The notes: generated by a model from the letters alone, not told the origin. Shown: positions 18,838 to 29,041, numbered from the stretch's first letter. The stretch is 59,395 bases of DNA from Alloyangia mangrovi (GCF_002300555.2 NZ_NTHN02000030.1:1-59395), one strand, 5' to 3'. Translations and numbers: made by a program.

Positions 18838-19266
18838 TCAGTAGCCGCGCCAGCGGAAGGCGCCATCCTCGGCCCTGAGCGGCGAGAAGGGGTTGTGGGC
18901 GATCTCCCAGACGTGACCCTCGGGGTCGGCGAAATAGCCGATGTGCCCGCCCCAGTGCACCCCGCCGCCGGGACGCAGGATCTTGGCCCCCGCCGCTTCG
19001 GCCGCGGCCATCAGGGCGTCCACCTCCTCGGCCGAGCCGACGTTGTGCGCCAGCGTCATCGCACCGTGGCCGAGCGTCTCGGGGGCCACCCCCATGTCCT
19101 CGGCCAGCGCATCGCGGGAGTAGATGCCGATCGCTTGCCCGAGCAGGTCGAAGACCACCATGCCGGGCACGGTCTCGACGCGCTGCCATCCCAGCGCCTC
19201 GTAGAAGCCCGCCAGCGCCTCGGGGTCGCGGGCGGCAAGGGTGATCAGGCTGATGCGATGGTCCAT
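18838..19266 (-). CDS. VOC-family (glyoxalase-like) protein
   Basis: The 142-residue protein starts MDHRISLITLAARDPEALAG, continues FYEALGWQRVE, and ends FADPEGHVWEIAHNPF, the two paired beta-alpha-beta-beta-beta motifs of vicinal oxygen chelate proteins. The second metal-ligand motif GHVWEI is present. The specific reaction cannot be inferred. It lies 9 bases downstream of the 19276-20007 hydrolase gene, probably in the same transcript. Confidence 0.85.
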   Translation of the reverse strand: MDHRISLITLAARDPEALAGFYEALGWQRVETVPGMVVFDLLGQAIGIYSRDALAEDMGVAPETLGHGAMTLAHNVGSAEEVDALMAAAEAAGAKILRPGGGVHWGGHIGYFADPEGHVWEIAHNPFSPLRAEDGAFRWRGY

Positions 19267-19275
19267 GGTCTCTCC

Positions 19276-20007
19276 TCAGCCGCCGACTTCGACGATGGCG
19301 GTCTCGATATGGGTCAGGTTGTCGGGCTCGGAAAAGCGGTGGTCGGCGCCCTTCACGAGGGTCAGCCGCAGGTCGGGGCTGTCGATGTGGTCGAGCAGGC
19401 GCAGCGCGGTCTCGCGGGTCACCGCCTCGTCCTCCGTGCCCTGCACCAGCCGCACCGGGAAAGACATGGGCAGCGGGGCGCGCAGCACGAGGTTCTCGCG
19501 CCCGTCCTCGATCAGCTTGCGGGTGACGGCATAGGGATCGCCATAGGCCGAGGGCAGGTAGACGACGCCCTTTTCCATCACCTCGGTCCGCTCGGCCTCG
19601 GAGAAACCGGCCCAGAAGCCGTCCTCGGTGAAATCCGGCGCGGCGGCGATGCCGACGAATCCGCGCACGTCGCGGAGCCGCTGGGTCAACAGGCTGCCGA
19701 TCCAGCCGCCCATCGACGAGCCGACGAGGATCAGCGGGCCGGATGTGGCATGTTCGATCACCGCCTGCGCGTCCGCCGCCCAATCCCCGATGCAGCCCTC
19801 CTCGAAGGCGCCCCCGGACTGGCCGTGGCCGGAATAGTCGAGCCGCAGGAAGGCACGCCCCCGGGCCTTAGCCCAGGCCTCGAGGTGTACCGCCTTGGTG
19901 CCCTCCATGTCCGACTTGTAGCCCGACAGGAAGACCACGGTCGGCCCCTCCCCCGGCGTGTGGACATAGGCGAGGCGGTAATGCGGCATGTCGAGATACT
20001 GGGTCAT
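19276..20007 (-). CDS. Alpha/beta hydrolase (ABHD10-like)
   Basis: The 243-residue hydrolase starts MTQYLDMPHYRLAYVHTPGE. FLSGYKSDMEGTKA, LRLDYSGHGQSGG (oxyanion/His region) and the nucleophile elbow VGSSMGGWIG are present, with Asp in GTEDEAVT and His in GADHRFSEPD completing the triad. The layout resembles mitochondrial ABHD10 depalmitoylase/acyl-glucuronide esterase. The start is internal to a longer open frame; the ATG at 20007 begins family-like sequence. VOC and SnoaL-like genes follow. Confidence 0.85.
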   Translation of the reverse strand: MTQYLDMPHYRLAYVHTPGEGPTVVFLSGYKSDMEGTKAVHLEAWAKARGRAFLRLDYSGHGQSGGAFEEGCIGDWAADAQAVIEHATSGPLILVGSSMGGWIGSLLTQRLRDVRGFVGIAAAPDFTEDGFWAGFSEAERTEVMEKGVVYLPSAYGDPYAVTRKLIEDGRENLVLRAPLPMSFPVRLVQGTEDEAVTRETALRLLDHIDSPDLRLTLVKGADHRFSEPDNLTHIETAIVEVGG

Positions 20008-20193
20008 GGGTCCTTGCGGGTCTTGAAGCGGCTGCATGTTTCGGCGCCAAACTGACGCCTCGCCCGGCGCGAGGCAAGGGTCCCGCGCTGGCGGTTTGCC
20101 GCCTGCCACACAAAGCCTGTTGGTGCGCAGCCCCGATTGCGGCAAACTGGGCTTCGTATTTTTGCAAGAAGTCCATTTCCAGGAGATTTTGTC

Positions 20194-20814
20194 ATGGCAG
20201 GTTTTGCCACCAACTCGGGGAGTCCCCCGCACAGCATCCCCATTACAGCGCATGATATCCTCGGTGCTTTCGAGACGATGCGCGGCGATCTCGGCACCAT
20301 GCAGCACCCTGCCCCGGCGCAGCAGGTGGAATTCGTCATCGCCAATGACACCGAGCTGACATGGCACCGCATGGGCGACGCGCTGCATGCCGGGGACTGG
20401 CTCGAGGCGGCGCTGCCGCCCGAGGTGATCTCGGGCTTTCAGGCGGTAGGCGCCACCGCCGAGAACAGCGCCGGCGGGGTCGGCGCCTCGATCGGCTTCC
20501 GCCATGATTTCCACGACGAGAGCGTGGGGCCGCTCAGCGCCTTCTTCATCGTCTTCGGCGCCTGCCCCAAGTCGACCGCGGACCGGGTCGAGCTCTATTC
20601 GGGCGTGATGCCCAAGCGGGCGCTCGACAGCATGGCGCATGATGGCAACGAGTTCGTCCTGCGCATCGGCGAGAAGCTGGAGGACCGTGGCGGCGAACGC
20701 CGGGCGCAGCACACGCATATCACGCTGGGCGATCTCGACCTGGCGCTGACCGCCACCTATTCCGGCACGGAGCCGGGGGTGGTCGAGCTGGCGATCACCC
20801 GCGTCGAAATCTGA
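20194..20814 (+). CDS. Unrecognised 206-residue protein, possible beta-sandwich lectin/aegerolysin-like fold
   Basis: The gene starts MAGFATNSGSPPHSIPITAH after AGGAG (20181-20185). From residue ~47 it reads QQVEFVIANDTELTWHRM, LHAGDWLEAALPPEVI, AGGVGASIGFRHDF and later ALTATYSGTEPGVVELAITR. Alternating hydrophobic strands with 'NDT', 'GxW' and 'PP' resemble aegerolysin-type beta-sandwiches, but this is only a visual resemblance. No signal peptide is obvious. It is convergent with yebC, sharing a terminator. Confidence 0.6.
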   Translation: MAGFATNSGSPPHSIPITAHDILGAFETMRGDLGTMQHPAPAQQVEFVIANDTELTWHRMGDALHAGDWLEAALPPEVISGFQAVGATAENSAGGVGASIGFRHDFHDESVGPLSAFFIVFGACPKSTADRVELYSGVMPKRALDSMAHDGNEFVLRIGEKLEDRGGERRAQHTHITLGDLDLALTATYSGTEPGVVELAITRVEI

Positions 20815-20835
20815 CGCGCGTCCAGCGGTCAAACA

Positions 20836-20865
20836 AAAAGGAGCGGGGCCGGGCCCCGCTCCTTT
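20836..20865. terminator. Bidirectional terminator between the convergent gene at 20194 and yebC
   Basis: AAAAGGAGCGGGGCC and GGGCCCCGCTCCTTT form a near-perfect stem with A and T tails. It lies ~20 bases past each stop and can serve both strands. Confidence 0.88.
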
Positions 20866-20886
20866 CACATGTCCAGGCGCTGCGGA

Positions 20887-21627
20887 TCAGAGCTGCGCCA
20901 TGACCTCGTCGGAGGCTTCGAAGTTGGTGGTGACGCGCTGCACGTCGTCGTCGTCTTCCAGCGCATCGACCAGCTTCATCAGCGTCTGCATCGAGTCGAG
21001 ATCGAGCTCGGTGGTGGTGGTCGGCTTCCAGATCAGCTTGGTCGATTCCGACTCGCCGAGCTCGCCCTCGAGCGCGGTGGCGACCTCGTTCAGGTCCGTG
21101 TCGGCGCAGTAGATGACGTGCTCTTCGTCGTCGCTCACGACATCCTCGGCGCCGGCTTCGATCGCCGCCATCATGATGGTGTCGGCATCGCCCGCGGCGG
21201 CCTTGTAGATGATCTCGCCCTTGCGCTCGAACATGAAGGCAACCGAGCCGGTCTCGCCGAGGTTGCCGCCGTTCTTGGTGAAGGTCGAGCGCACGTTGGA
21301 GGCGGTGCGGTTGCGGTTGTCGGTCATCGCCTCGACGATCACCGCAACGCCGTTCGGGCCGTAGCCCTCGTAGCGGATCTCCTCGTAATCCTCGCCGTCA
21401 CCGCCGATCGCCTTCTTGATGGCGCGCTCGATGTTGTCCTTGGGCATGGACTGGCTCTTGGCTTCCTTGACGGCGAGCCGCAGGCGCGGGTTCTTTTCGG
21501 GATCGGGATCGCCCATCTTGGCGGCGATGGTGATCTCCTTGGAGAATTTCGAGAAGAGCTTGGCGCGCACCGCGTCCTGACGGCCCTTGCGGTGCTGGAT
21601 GTTTGCCCATTTGGAATGGCCGGCCAT
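20887..21627 (-). CDS. YebC/PmpR-family DNA-binding regulator
   Basis: The 246-residue protein starts [20 protein letters not shown], the family hallmark, and continues [52 protein letters not shown] and the acidic C-terminal region [15 protein letters not shown]. Length matches. Family members regulate transcription or help ribosomes with proline stretches. In many alphaproteobacteria the gene lies near ruvC; that is not the case here. Confidence 0.95.
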   Translation of the reverse strand: MAGHSKWANIQHRKGRQDAVRAKLFSKFSKEITIAAKMGDPDPEKNPRLRLAVKEAKSQSMPKDNIERAIKKAIGGDGEDYEEIRYEGYGPNGVAVIVEAMTDNRNRTASNVRSTFTKNGGNLGETGSVAFMFERKGEIIYKAAAGDADTIMMAAIEAGAEDVVSDDEEHVIYCADTDLNEVATALEGELGESESTKLIWKPTTTTELDLDSMQTLMKLVDALEDDDDVQRVTTNFEASDEVMAQL

Positions 21628-21750
21628 GTGGACCCCTTGCCTCGTCTGTCATGTGGAATATCGCGGTCTCATACCCCAGAGCCCCCTGCCCCCGCAAGCC
21701 CGGCGCCCCTGTTTTGCAGGGATGCGGGAGGCGCGCCACGAGGCTGACAG

Positions 21751-22494
21751 TCAGGCCATTGCGCCTCCCTTCCGCCTGCGGGCAAACAGTCCGATCCCTG
21801 CGACCGCACCGAGCAGCCCGGAGAAGGCGCCCGGCAGCGGCACCGGCGCGACGGACGAGGCGTCGTAGCCCTGATATTCCAGGCCCAGACTGACCGAGAA
21901 CATCTCGAACGGATCGCCCGTGAGCGTGTAGGTGTATCCGAGAATGCCGTCCGCGAGATCGTTCAGCAGGGCAGCGCCTGCGTCGATCCGATCCGAGACC
22001 GGGCCGAACATGGCAAAGTTGGTGTATGTGTTGTGAGTTGAAGAGGACGACGAGTGACTGATGGTCGATGTTTCCACCGGGAGGGCATAGGTCGCGTCAG
22101 ACAGGGCGTCACCGGAGGAGAAAACCACATGCGCGGTGTCGTCGATGTTGTCTCCACGGTCCCACGTGGCCTCGGTTTCTCTATAGTAAGCCACGCAGAC
22201 GTAGGCGTATCCGGTCCAGACGCGGCGAGAGCACCATCTTTCTGAATGGTAACTGGTTCTAGTCTGTCTCCAAACCTCCGGCGTGTATCCTTCGAAAGAA
22301 ACGAAGGCGGCGATGACCTCGAAGTCGACGTCGTGATCTGCGGCCGCCGTGATCAACTCGGTAAAGTCGAATGCCGAACTGTAAACGCCGCTGGCGGAGT
22401 AATAGCTGTCCGTGAAAGTCGCTGTGAGGGCATCTGCGGAGGAGCCCGCTGCGATCAGCGCAGCTGCGCAAATTATTGGCTTCAAAAGCATCAT
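21751..22494 (-). CDS. VPLPA-CTERM sorting-signal protein
   Basis: The 247-residue exported protein starts MMLLKPIICAAALIAAGSSA (Sec signal). It ends with APVPLPGAFSGLLGAV, a hydrophobic stretch and ARRRKGGAMA, the VPLPA-CTERM tripartite sorting signal that Rhodobacterales exosortases process. The middle region is Ser/Thr/Tyr-rich (TISHSSSSSTHNTYT) with no recognised domain. Such proteins are sent to the envelope or extracellular matrix. The family is a Rhodobacterales marker. Confidence 0.88.
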   Translation of the reverse strand: MMLLKPIICAAALIAAGSSADALTATFTDSYYSASGVYSSAFDFTELITAAADHDVDFEVIAAFVSFEGYTPEVWRQTRTSYHSERWCSRRVWTGYAYVCVAYYRETEATWDRGDNIDDTAHVVFSSGDALSDATYALPVETSTISHSSSSSTHNTYTNFAMFGPVSDRIDAGAALLNDLADGILGYTYTLTGDPFEMFSVSLGLEYQGYDASSVAPVPLPGAFSGLLGAVAGIGLFARRRKGGAMA

Positions 22495-22715
22495 CTACCT
22501 CGGAACTCGTAAAAACTCTGAGCGGCCTACCTCTCCCGGCGGTGCTTCGGCGACCGAGGCCACCTCCGCCTCCACCGCGTTCAATGAGAGACATTTCCAT
22601 CGCAGAAAAACGCTCCGCGATAGAATGATCGGTAAACCCTAATAGAAACTGAATCTCATCCCCAACAGGGCGCGGGCGGCAGTAGCAGCCTTGGCTATTG
22701 CCGCCCCCGCCCCGC

Positions 22716-24493
22716 TCAGAGCGGGAAGAACAGCGGGATCAGCGCCGAGGCGAGGATGCCCATGGTCAGGTTGAGAGGCACGCCGACCTTGAGGAAGTCC
22801 GAGAAACGGTAGCCGCCGGGGCCGTAGACCAGCGTGTTGGTCTGGTAGCCGATCGGCGTCGCGAAGCTGCAGGAGGCCGCCACCATCACCGCCACAACCA
22901 GCGGCCGCGGGTCGATCCCGAGGTGATGCGCGAGCCCGATGGCGATCGGGGTGACCACCACTGCGACGGCGTTGTTGCTCACCGCCTCGGTCAGGATCGA
23001 CGTCATCAGGAAGACCGCCCAGACCAGCAGCGGCCCCGGCAGCGTTTCCAGCAGCGGGGCCACCGCCCCGACGATCAGTTGCACCGCCCCCGAGCTCTCC
23101 AGCGCGGCGCCGATGGCGAGCATGGCGAAGATCAGCGCCAGCAGCTGACCCTCGACGAAGGAGAACGCCTCGTCGCTGTCGATGCAGCGGGTGAAGAGCA
23201 CCACCGCCACGGCGATCACGGCGAGTGCGAGGATCGGCGCGACGCCGAGCGCCGCCAGAACGACAATGCCGCCCATGGCGCCGATGGCGACCGGCGCATG
23301 GCCACGGCGGAAGGCGCGGGCCGAGGGGCGCGAGACATCGACCAGCTCCATTTCCTCGGCGAGGCGCTTGATGTCCTCGGGCGCGCCCTCGAGCAGCAGC
23401 GTGTCGCGACGCGGACCACAAGCTCGTCGATCTTGCGGCCGATGTTCTGGTTCCGCCGGTGCACCGCCAGCGGATAGACCCCGAAGCGGCGGCGCAGGCG
23501 CAGCCCGCCGAGGCTGCGGCCGACCATCTTGCAGCCGGGCGAGATCAGCACCTCGACCGTGGTGGTCTCCTTGGCCGAGACCTGGTCGACGCGCTTGAGC
23601 GACTTGTTGCGCTGCAGCGACAGAAGCTCGGTCATCTGGGTGCGCAGAACGACGCGGTCACCGACCTGCAGCGTCACCCCCTCGAGGTTGCGACGCAACG
23701 ACTCGTCGCCGCGCACCACGTCGATCAGCCGCACGCCCTCGCGCTTGAAGAGCTGCACGCCAAGCACCTCGCGGCCGATGAGGTCGCTGTCGGGCGGGAT
23801 CACCGCCTCGGTGAAGAACTTCATCCGCGAGCGGTCCGAGAGCATGCCCGCCATGGAATGACGTTCGGGCAGCAGGAAGCGGCCCACGACGGTGAGATAG
23901 AGCATGCCCCAGGCAACGAGGATGACCGCCAGCGGGGTGACCTCGAAGATGCTGAAGGCCTCGAGCCCCTGCGCCCGCGCCACGCCGTCGACGAGCAGGT
24001 TGGTGGACGTGCCGATGAGCGTGGTGGTGCCGCCGAGGATCGCCGCGTAGCTGAGCGGAATCAGCAGCTTGGAGGGCTGCAGCCCGAGCGATTTCGAGAT
24101 CTGCACGAAGACCGGCAGCATCAGCACGACGACCGGCGTGTTGTTCATGAAGGCCGAGGCGAGGATCACCACCCCCATGATCACCGCCATGGCCTTTTTC
24201 GGCCGGCGCTGCACCTGCGCCTGCGCGTAGGTGGCAAAAGTGTCGAGCGCCCCGGTGCGCACCAGCGCCCCCATCACCACGAACATCGCCGCGATGGTCC
24301 AGGGGGCCGGGTTCGCCAGCACGCTCAGCGCATCCTTGTAGGGCAGCACGCCCACCGCCAGCAGGAAAGCGGTGCCGCCGATGGCCACCACCTCGGTCGG
24401 ATAGCTCTCGCGGATGAAGAGCAGGAACATGGCCAGGACCGTGCCGATCGTGACCCAGGCCTGTGCCGTCTGGCTCAGTTCGAAGAAATTCAT
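22716..24493 (-). pseudogene. SLC13-type anion/sodium symporter with TrkA-C domains, frameshifted
   Basis: The start MNFFELSQTAQAWVTIGTVL at 24493 is followed by the first permease half (MNNTPVVVLMLPVFVQISKS, GGTTTLIGTSTNLLVDGVA). Two TrkA-C-like domains follow (EVLGVQLFKREGVRLIDV; VSAKETTTVEVLISPGCKMV). The frame breaks after RKIDELVVRV at ~23407 and resumes in another frame from MELVDVSRPS through the second permease half (SNNAVAVVVTPIAIGLAHH, ATPIGYQTNTLVYGPGGY) to 22716. One added C near 23407 would rejoin it as RVGDTLLLEG. This layout is the YfbS/SLC13 divalent anion transporter type; the substrate is probably sulfate or dicarboxylate. Confidence 0.8.
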
Positions 24494-24509
24494 GCGTGTA
24501 CGTCGCCTG

Positions 24510-25455
24510 TCACTGCGCGCCCGAGCTCTTGAAGTGCCGCTCATTCTTAGCGGATACTCCGGCGCTTACAAGAATGCGGCGCGGGCGCGGCTGCACCAGC
24601 GCCATGCCTGCCAACATCATGAGCAGCGCCCCCCCAGATCGCCCCGGTGTAGCTCTCGCCAAGGAAGAGCATGGCCCAGAAGAGCCCGAAAAGAGTTACC
24701 AGATAGCTGACCTGCACGGCAAAGACCGCCCCTGCCGAGGCAACCACCGCCACGTAGCCCGAATAGGCCAGCGCATGGATCGCCGAGCCGGCCAGGATCG
24801 CCAGGTCCGGCGCGCCCCAGGGCGGGCGCGGGTCGATGAACTGGCCGCTCAGCAGCGCCAGCGGCAGGGCGATTGCCGCGCCGAGCGCCGAGGCCCCGGC
24901 CAGCAGTTTCACCGGATCGAGCCCGCGCGTGCCCCAGCGGCCGACCACGTTGCCCTCGAGCGCGTAGAAGACCGAGGAAATCAGCGCCACCGGGATCCAG
25001 CGCGCCATGCCGGGCTCGGGCAGGCTGGTCTCGGGCAGCACCAGCAGCGCCACCGCCCCCAACCCCAGCGAGAGCCCGCCGAGGCGGCGCCAGGAGAAGC
25101 GGTCGTTGCCGAGCACAAGCGCCAGCGGGAAGGTGAACATCGGCACCGCCGAGAGCAGGATCGAGATCAGCCCCGAGGGCAGGTGCACGGCTGCGGTATA
25201 AGAGGAGATGCCGGGCAGCACCGTGCCCGCCAGCGCCACGAAGAGCAGCAGCGGCAGGTCGGCACGCGCGAACCGCAGGCTGCGCCCGCGCAGCAGCGTC
25301 ACCGCACCCAGCAGCAGCGCGCCGAGCGCCAGCTGCCAGAACAGGATGCCGACATGGCGATAGCCCTCGGAAACGGCGGTCTTGGCCAGCGGCTGGCCTG
25401 CGCCCCAAAGCGCGCCGACCGCGATCAGCGCAAGAAAGGGCATGGCCGGGCGCAT
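24510..25455 (-). pseudogene. EamA-type (DMT) drug/metabolite transporter, frameshifted near the C-terminus
   Basis: The start MRPAMPFLALIAVGALWGAG is followed by ten transmembrane helices of the EamA duplicate layout (KTAVSEGYRHVGILFWQLAL, ALEGNVVGRWGTRGL, VQVSYLVTLFGLFWAMLFLG ESYTG). After SYTGAIWGG the frame is lost at a run of seven C at 24629-24635; with six it reads GALLMMLAGMALVQPRPRRI to a stop at 24510-24512. The uncorrected reading instead stops at 24547. An over-called base is likely. It overlaps the upstream phosphoesterase by TGATG. Confidence 0.8.
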
Positions 25456-26267
25456 CAGGGGCCGGCCTGCTCCAGCCGCCCGCCCTGGCGCACCATGCGC
25501 ACCGAGGTCGCCTTGCCGGTGCGGTCATCGGTCTCGACCAGCACGCCCGAGAGCGTCGCCTCGCCGAGCGCCGGCTGGAAGCGGGTCTTGCCCATGCCGG
25601 TGACGAAGCGGCGCATCGGCTCCGCCTTGTCCATGCCGATGACGGAATTGTAGTCGCCGCACATGCCGGCATCGGTCAGGTAGCCGGTGCCGCCCGGCAG
25701 GATCTGCGCGTCGCCGGTGGGGACATGGGTGTGGGTGCCGACGACGAGGCTGGCACGCCCGTCGCAGAAATGCCCCATGCCCATCTTCTCCGACGTCGCC
25801 TCGCAATGCACGTCGACGAGGATCATCTGCGCCTGCCCGCCGAGCGGGTGGCGCCGCAGCACCTCGTCCACCGCCGAGAAGGGATCGGCGAAGGCGCGCT
25901 TCATGAAGACCTGGCCCAGCACCTGCAGCACCAGCACCTTGCGCCCGCGGCGGTCGGTGTAGAGCGCGGCGCCCCGGCCCGGCGCCTGCTTGGCGAAGTT
26001 CAGCGGGCGGATGATGCGCGGCTCGCTCTCGATATAGGTGAGCATTTCCTTCTGGTCGAAGGCATGGTCGCCCAGCGTCACCACATCGGCCCCGGCCTCG
26101 AGAATCAGCTTGGCATGGGCGCCGGTCAGCCCGGTGCCGCTCGAGGCGTTCTCGCCGTTCACAACGACGAAATCGAGTTTCCAGTCTTCGCGCAGGCGGG
26201 GAAGGGTCTCGGCGATGGCAGCCCGCCCGGCGCGGCCCATCACGTCCCCAAGAAAGAGTGTTCTCAT
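25455..26267 (-). CDS. YmdB/TIGR00282-family metallophosphoesterase
   Basis: The 270-residue cytoplasmic phosphoesterase starts MRTLFLGDVMGRAGRAA. Metal-ligand motifs are VVVNGENASSGTGLT, LGDHAFDQ, VDVHCEATSEKMGMGHF and VVGTHTHVPTGDAQ. Bacillus YmdB of this family hydrolyses cyclic nucleotides. The ATG at 26267 is the natural start; extension upstream gives no family similarity. The stop shares bases with the start of the EamA transporter (TGATG), so they are translationally coupled. Confidence 0.92.
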   Translation of the reverse strand: MRTLFLGDVMGRAGRAAIAETLPRLREDWKLDFVVVNGENASSGTGLTGAHAKLILEAGADVVTLGDHAFDQKEMLTYIESEPRIIRPLNFAKQAPGRGAALYTDRRGRKVLVLQVLGQVFMKRAFADPFSAVDEVLRRHPLGGQAQMILVDVHCEATSEKMGMGHFCDGRASLVVGTHTHVPTGDAQILPGGTGYLTDAGMCGDYNSVIGMDKAEPMRRFVTGMGKTRFQPALGEATLSGVLVETDDRTGKATSVRMVRQGGRLEQAGP

Positions 26268-26309
26268 TTGAGCATGGGTACGCGCGCCGGGCGGGAAAGC
26301 AAAGCCCCT

Positions 26310-26396
26310 TTCGGTCGCGGGGCACTGCCCCGGCGGCGCCCTGGTGGCGGGTTGGGGACCGCCTCCGGCGGGCGTATTTGGAAAGAGAAGACGGGG
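26310..26396. repeat. G-rich Rhodobacterales-type intergenic repeat, copy 2
   Basis: After the start of the metallophosphoesterase, a segment GCACTGCCCCGGCGGC ... CTCCGGCGGGC ends in GTATTTGGAAAGAGAAG, like the end of copy 1 near 2490-2503. The region is otherwise without genes. Confidence 0.45.
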
Positions 26397-26427
26397 TGCG
26401 TGGTTCTGAGCCCGGGATGTCGCGGCG

Positions 26428-27150
26428 CTAGTCGCAGCGGAGGGCTGCCTTGGAGCGGGCCTGCGACCAGGGGCCCAGATCGCGCAGATCGAGGCGGCCA
26501 GCGACGAGGCGCGCGGCAATGAGGCGGGAGAAATCACCGTCGGCCAGCAGGATCTCGGGGCCGCCGCCGCAGTCGCGCAGACCGCCCGCGAGGTGATCCC
26601 AGCCGATGCGGTGGTTGGTCAGCCCGGGCTGCGCGGCGACCTCGCGCAACTGCGGATCGCCGCGGCGGTAGCGCACCACGCGCAGGGTCTTTGCAAGGTG
26701 GGGCCGGTCGACATAGGCCAGCTCCAGCGCGCCGTCGCCGTCGAGATCGGCGCCGCCGAGCGGGGCGAGCCAGCGGTGCGCCTGACCGATGAAATCGGTG
26801 GCGGCGAGCAGCCCGTCGTGGGTGTAGAGCGCCAGCCGGGCGCCTTTGGAAAGATCGCTCTCGACCACCAGCGCGGCCCAGCCGCCCTCGGGGAGCGGCA
26901 CGACGCGCGGCGCGATGTCCTCGAAAACGCGGGTCTGCGGCAGGCGCAGGAGCACCGGGCCATCGGGCCCTTCGAGGCGCAGCGCGCCCCATTCCACCGC
27001 ATCGCCCAGCACGCCGTGATCGTAGCGGGTGGTGGGTTCGGCGTAGCTTGCAGCGGGAGGCGTCTCGGCGCGCGCGGCGCCGAGGGAGAGGCTCAGCGCC
27101 AGCCCGGGGACGATTCCCAGGGCCAGCGCCGCAGCGCGCGCGCGGATCAG
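26428..27150 (-). CDS. FG-GAP/VCBS-like exported protein, start codon unclear
   Basis: About 240 residues. An exported protein with signal-like LGIVPGLALSLSLGAARA is followed by AEPTTRYDHGVLGDAVEWG, VLLRLPQTRVFEDIAPR, LGGADLDGDGALELAYVDRP (an FG-GAP/VCBS-type calcium loop) and GGPEILLADGDFSRLI. The repeat fits a partial beta-propeller. No ATG, GTG or TTG is available in frame before the signal peptide; CTG at 27150 (or 27180, overlapping the ferredoxin stop) is the only candidate, or a base is missing upstream. It lies directly downstream of ferredoxin. Confidence 0.6.
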   Translation of the reverse strand: MIRARAAALALGIVPGLALSLSLGAARAETPPAASYAEPTTRYDHGVLGDAVEWGALRLEGPDGPVLLRLPQTRVFEDIAPRVVPLPEGGWAALVVESDLSKGARLALYTHDGLLAATDFIGQAHRWLAPLGGADLDGDGALELAYVDRPHLAKTLRVVRYRRGDPQLREVAAQPGLTNHRIGWDHLAGGLRDCGGGPEILLADGDFSRLIAARLVAGRLDLRDLGPWSQARSKAALRCD

Positions 27151-27176
27151 TCCGCGCGGGGATCCGAGCGCTTGGC

Positions 27177-27521
<345 letters not shown>

Positions 27522-27696
27522 TCAGGGCGCGTTGTAGCCTTCGTACCGGGGGCGGGTCCAGAGGGCTGCACTGTGCTTTCCGTGCCGAAAGCGCGGCCTG
27601 CGCCCCGCGGATCACGCGCCGGGCGGCGCCCCGGCCTTCCCCGGCTCCGCGGCAGTTGCTAGGGTCCGCCGCAAAAGACCACCTGAGGCCCGAGCC

Positions 27697-28222
27697 ATGC
27701 CCCCGATCCTGCCCCGCGCCTGCCTGCCCGCCCTGCTGGCGCTGCTCGCCGCCTGCGCCGCGCCGCAGGCGCCCGGCGACGAGGCGCCGCTGCCCCCCCG
27801 AGCGGGCCGCGGATGGCAGCTGCTGGGCACGCGAGCACATCCCGGCGATCTACGAGCAGGTGCAGGGAGAGGTGCTGGTGGTGCAGGCCGAGATCGCCGA
27901 GGACGGCACCGTGCTGCGCGCGCCGATCTACCGCCGCACCAAGGTGCCGAAACTGGTGCGTCCGCGGGGCGAGATGCGCTTCGAGGCGCCCTGCCCGGCG
28001 CAGATGACCCCCGAATTCATCGCCTCGGTGCAACGCGCCCTCGCGGCGCGCGGAGAATTCACGGGCGCGGTGTCCGGCGAGATGGATGCCCCGACCCGCG
28101 CCGCGGTGCGCCGCTATCAGGCGACACGCGGGTTGGACAGCGCGCAGCTCTCGCTGGAGACAGCCCGGGCGCTTGGCCTTGTCGCGATCGATCTCTCCGA
28201 GATCACGGATTCGCCTGGCTGA
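27697..28222 (+). pseudogene. Peptidoglycan-binding domain lipoprotein, frameshifted
   Basis: The start MPPILPRACLPALLALLAAC is a lipoprotein signal (Cys at residue 20). It reads to DEAPLPP and then breaks at a run of seven C at 27793-27799. Removing one C gives ERAADGSCWAREHIPAIYEQ and then a small domain (VLVVQAEIAEDGTVLRAP). A PG_binding_1 module follows: IASVQRALAARGEFTG, DAPTRAAVRRYQATRGL. The intact protein would be ~175 residues, anchored in the outer membrane. The third frameshift in a seven-base C/G run here, so a base-call error is likely. Confidence 0.75.
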
Positions 28223-28486
28223 CTCGCAATAGAGCCTGGTTCAGACCCCGCAGGCGGGAGCGTGCCACCCGCTGGCTCCGCAGATTTGGTTAAATTTTAA
28301 TCACTTGGCGCGGAATGTTTGGGGAATTTCCGGAACGGAAAGAGAACGACTAGGCGAAAATCCGCCGGTTCCGGAGCGGTCACATTTTCTTCGATTTGTT
28401 ACAAACATTGAGTTTACCATGCTGTCCATCGAGGCCGCCGCGGGAACAGCGGCGCCGAGCAGACCAACAAGATGCCGAGGGACACA

Positions 28487-29041
28487 ATGCGCGTGGAAAA
28501 CGCCACTCTGACATCGCGCGCCAAGCCGGTTGCCTGCGCGCTTCTTCTGATGATCACCGCCGCCTGCTCCAGCGCACCCGAGATCCAGCGCCTTTCGGAT
28601 CTCGAACTGAGCCCGGAGCGCCAGGAACTTGCCCTGCGCGAGGCGCAGAAGCTGCAGTCCAACGGCCAGAGGGTCTGGTGCGTTCCCTACGCCCGCAACC
28701 TCAGCGGCATCAACATCCGCGGCAATGCCGAGACCTGGTGGGGCCAGGCCAAGAACCTCTACGACCGCGGCACCCAGCCAGCGATCGGTGCGGTCATGGC
28801 CTTCAGCAAGACCCGCAGCCTGCCGATGGGACACGTCGCCGTGGTCTCGGAAGTCGTCTCGCCGCGCGAGGTGCTGGTCGATCATGCCAATTGGCACCGC
28901 AACCAGATCTCGCTGAAGATGGCTGTCGTCGATGTCTCGCCGCGCAACGACTGGTCCGAAGTCCGTCTCGAGAGCAACCCGGGCGCCTTCGGCAGCATCT
29001 ACCCGGTCAACGGCTTCATCTACCCCTCGCGTTTCAACTGA
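28487..29041 (+). CDS. CHAP-domain exported peptidase/amidase
   Basis: The 184-residue protein starts MRVENATLTSRAKPVACA, with GAGG six bases before the ATG at 28487. The lipoprotein-like signal has LLLMITAACSS. The mature part is a CHAP domain with catalytic Cys in RVWCVPYARNL, His in PMGHVAVVSEV and a following polar residue in DHANWHRN. CHAP enzymes cleave cell-wall peptides or amide bonds. It is convergent with the FAH gene across a hairpin. Confidence 0.85.
   Translation: MRVENATLTSRAKPVACALLLMITAACSSAPEIQRLSDLELSPERQELALREAQKLQSNGQRVWCVPYARNLSGINIRGNAETWWGQAKNLYDRGTQPAIGAVMAFSKTRSLPMGHVAVVSEVVSPREVLVDHANWHRNQISLKMAVVDVSPRNDWSEVRLESNPGAFGSIYPVNGFIYPSRFN

Noticed and set aside
19276-20868. 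A 530-residue reading that would join the hydrolase to antisense of the next gene
   Set aside because: Family similarity begins at 20007; the upstream part is antisense to a plus-strand gene with its own ribosome-binding site.
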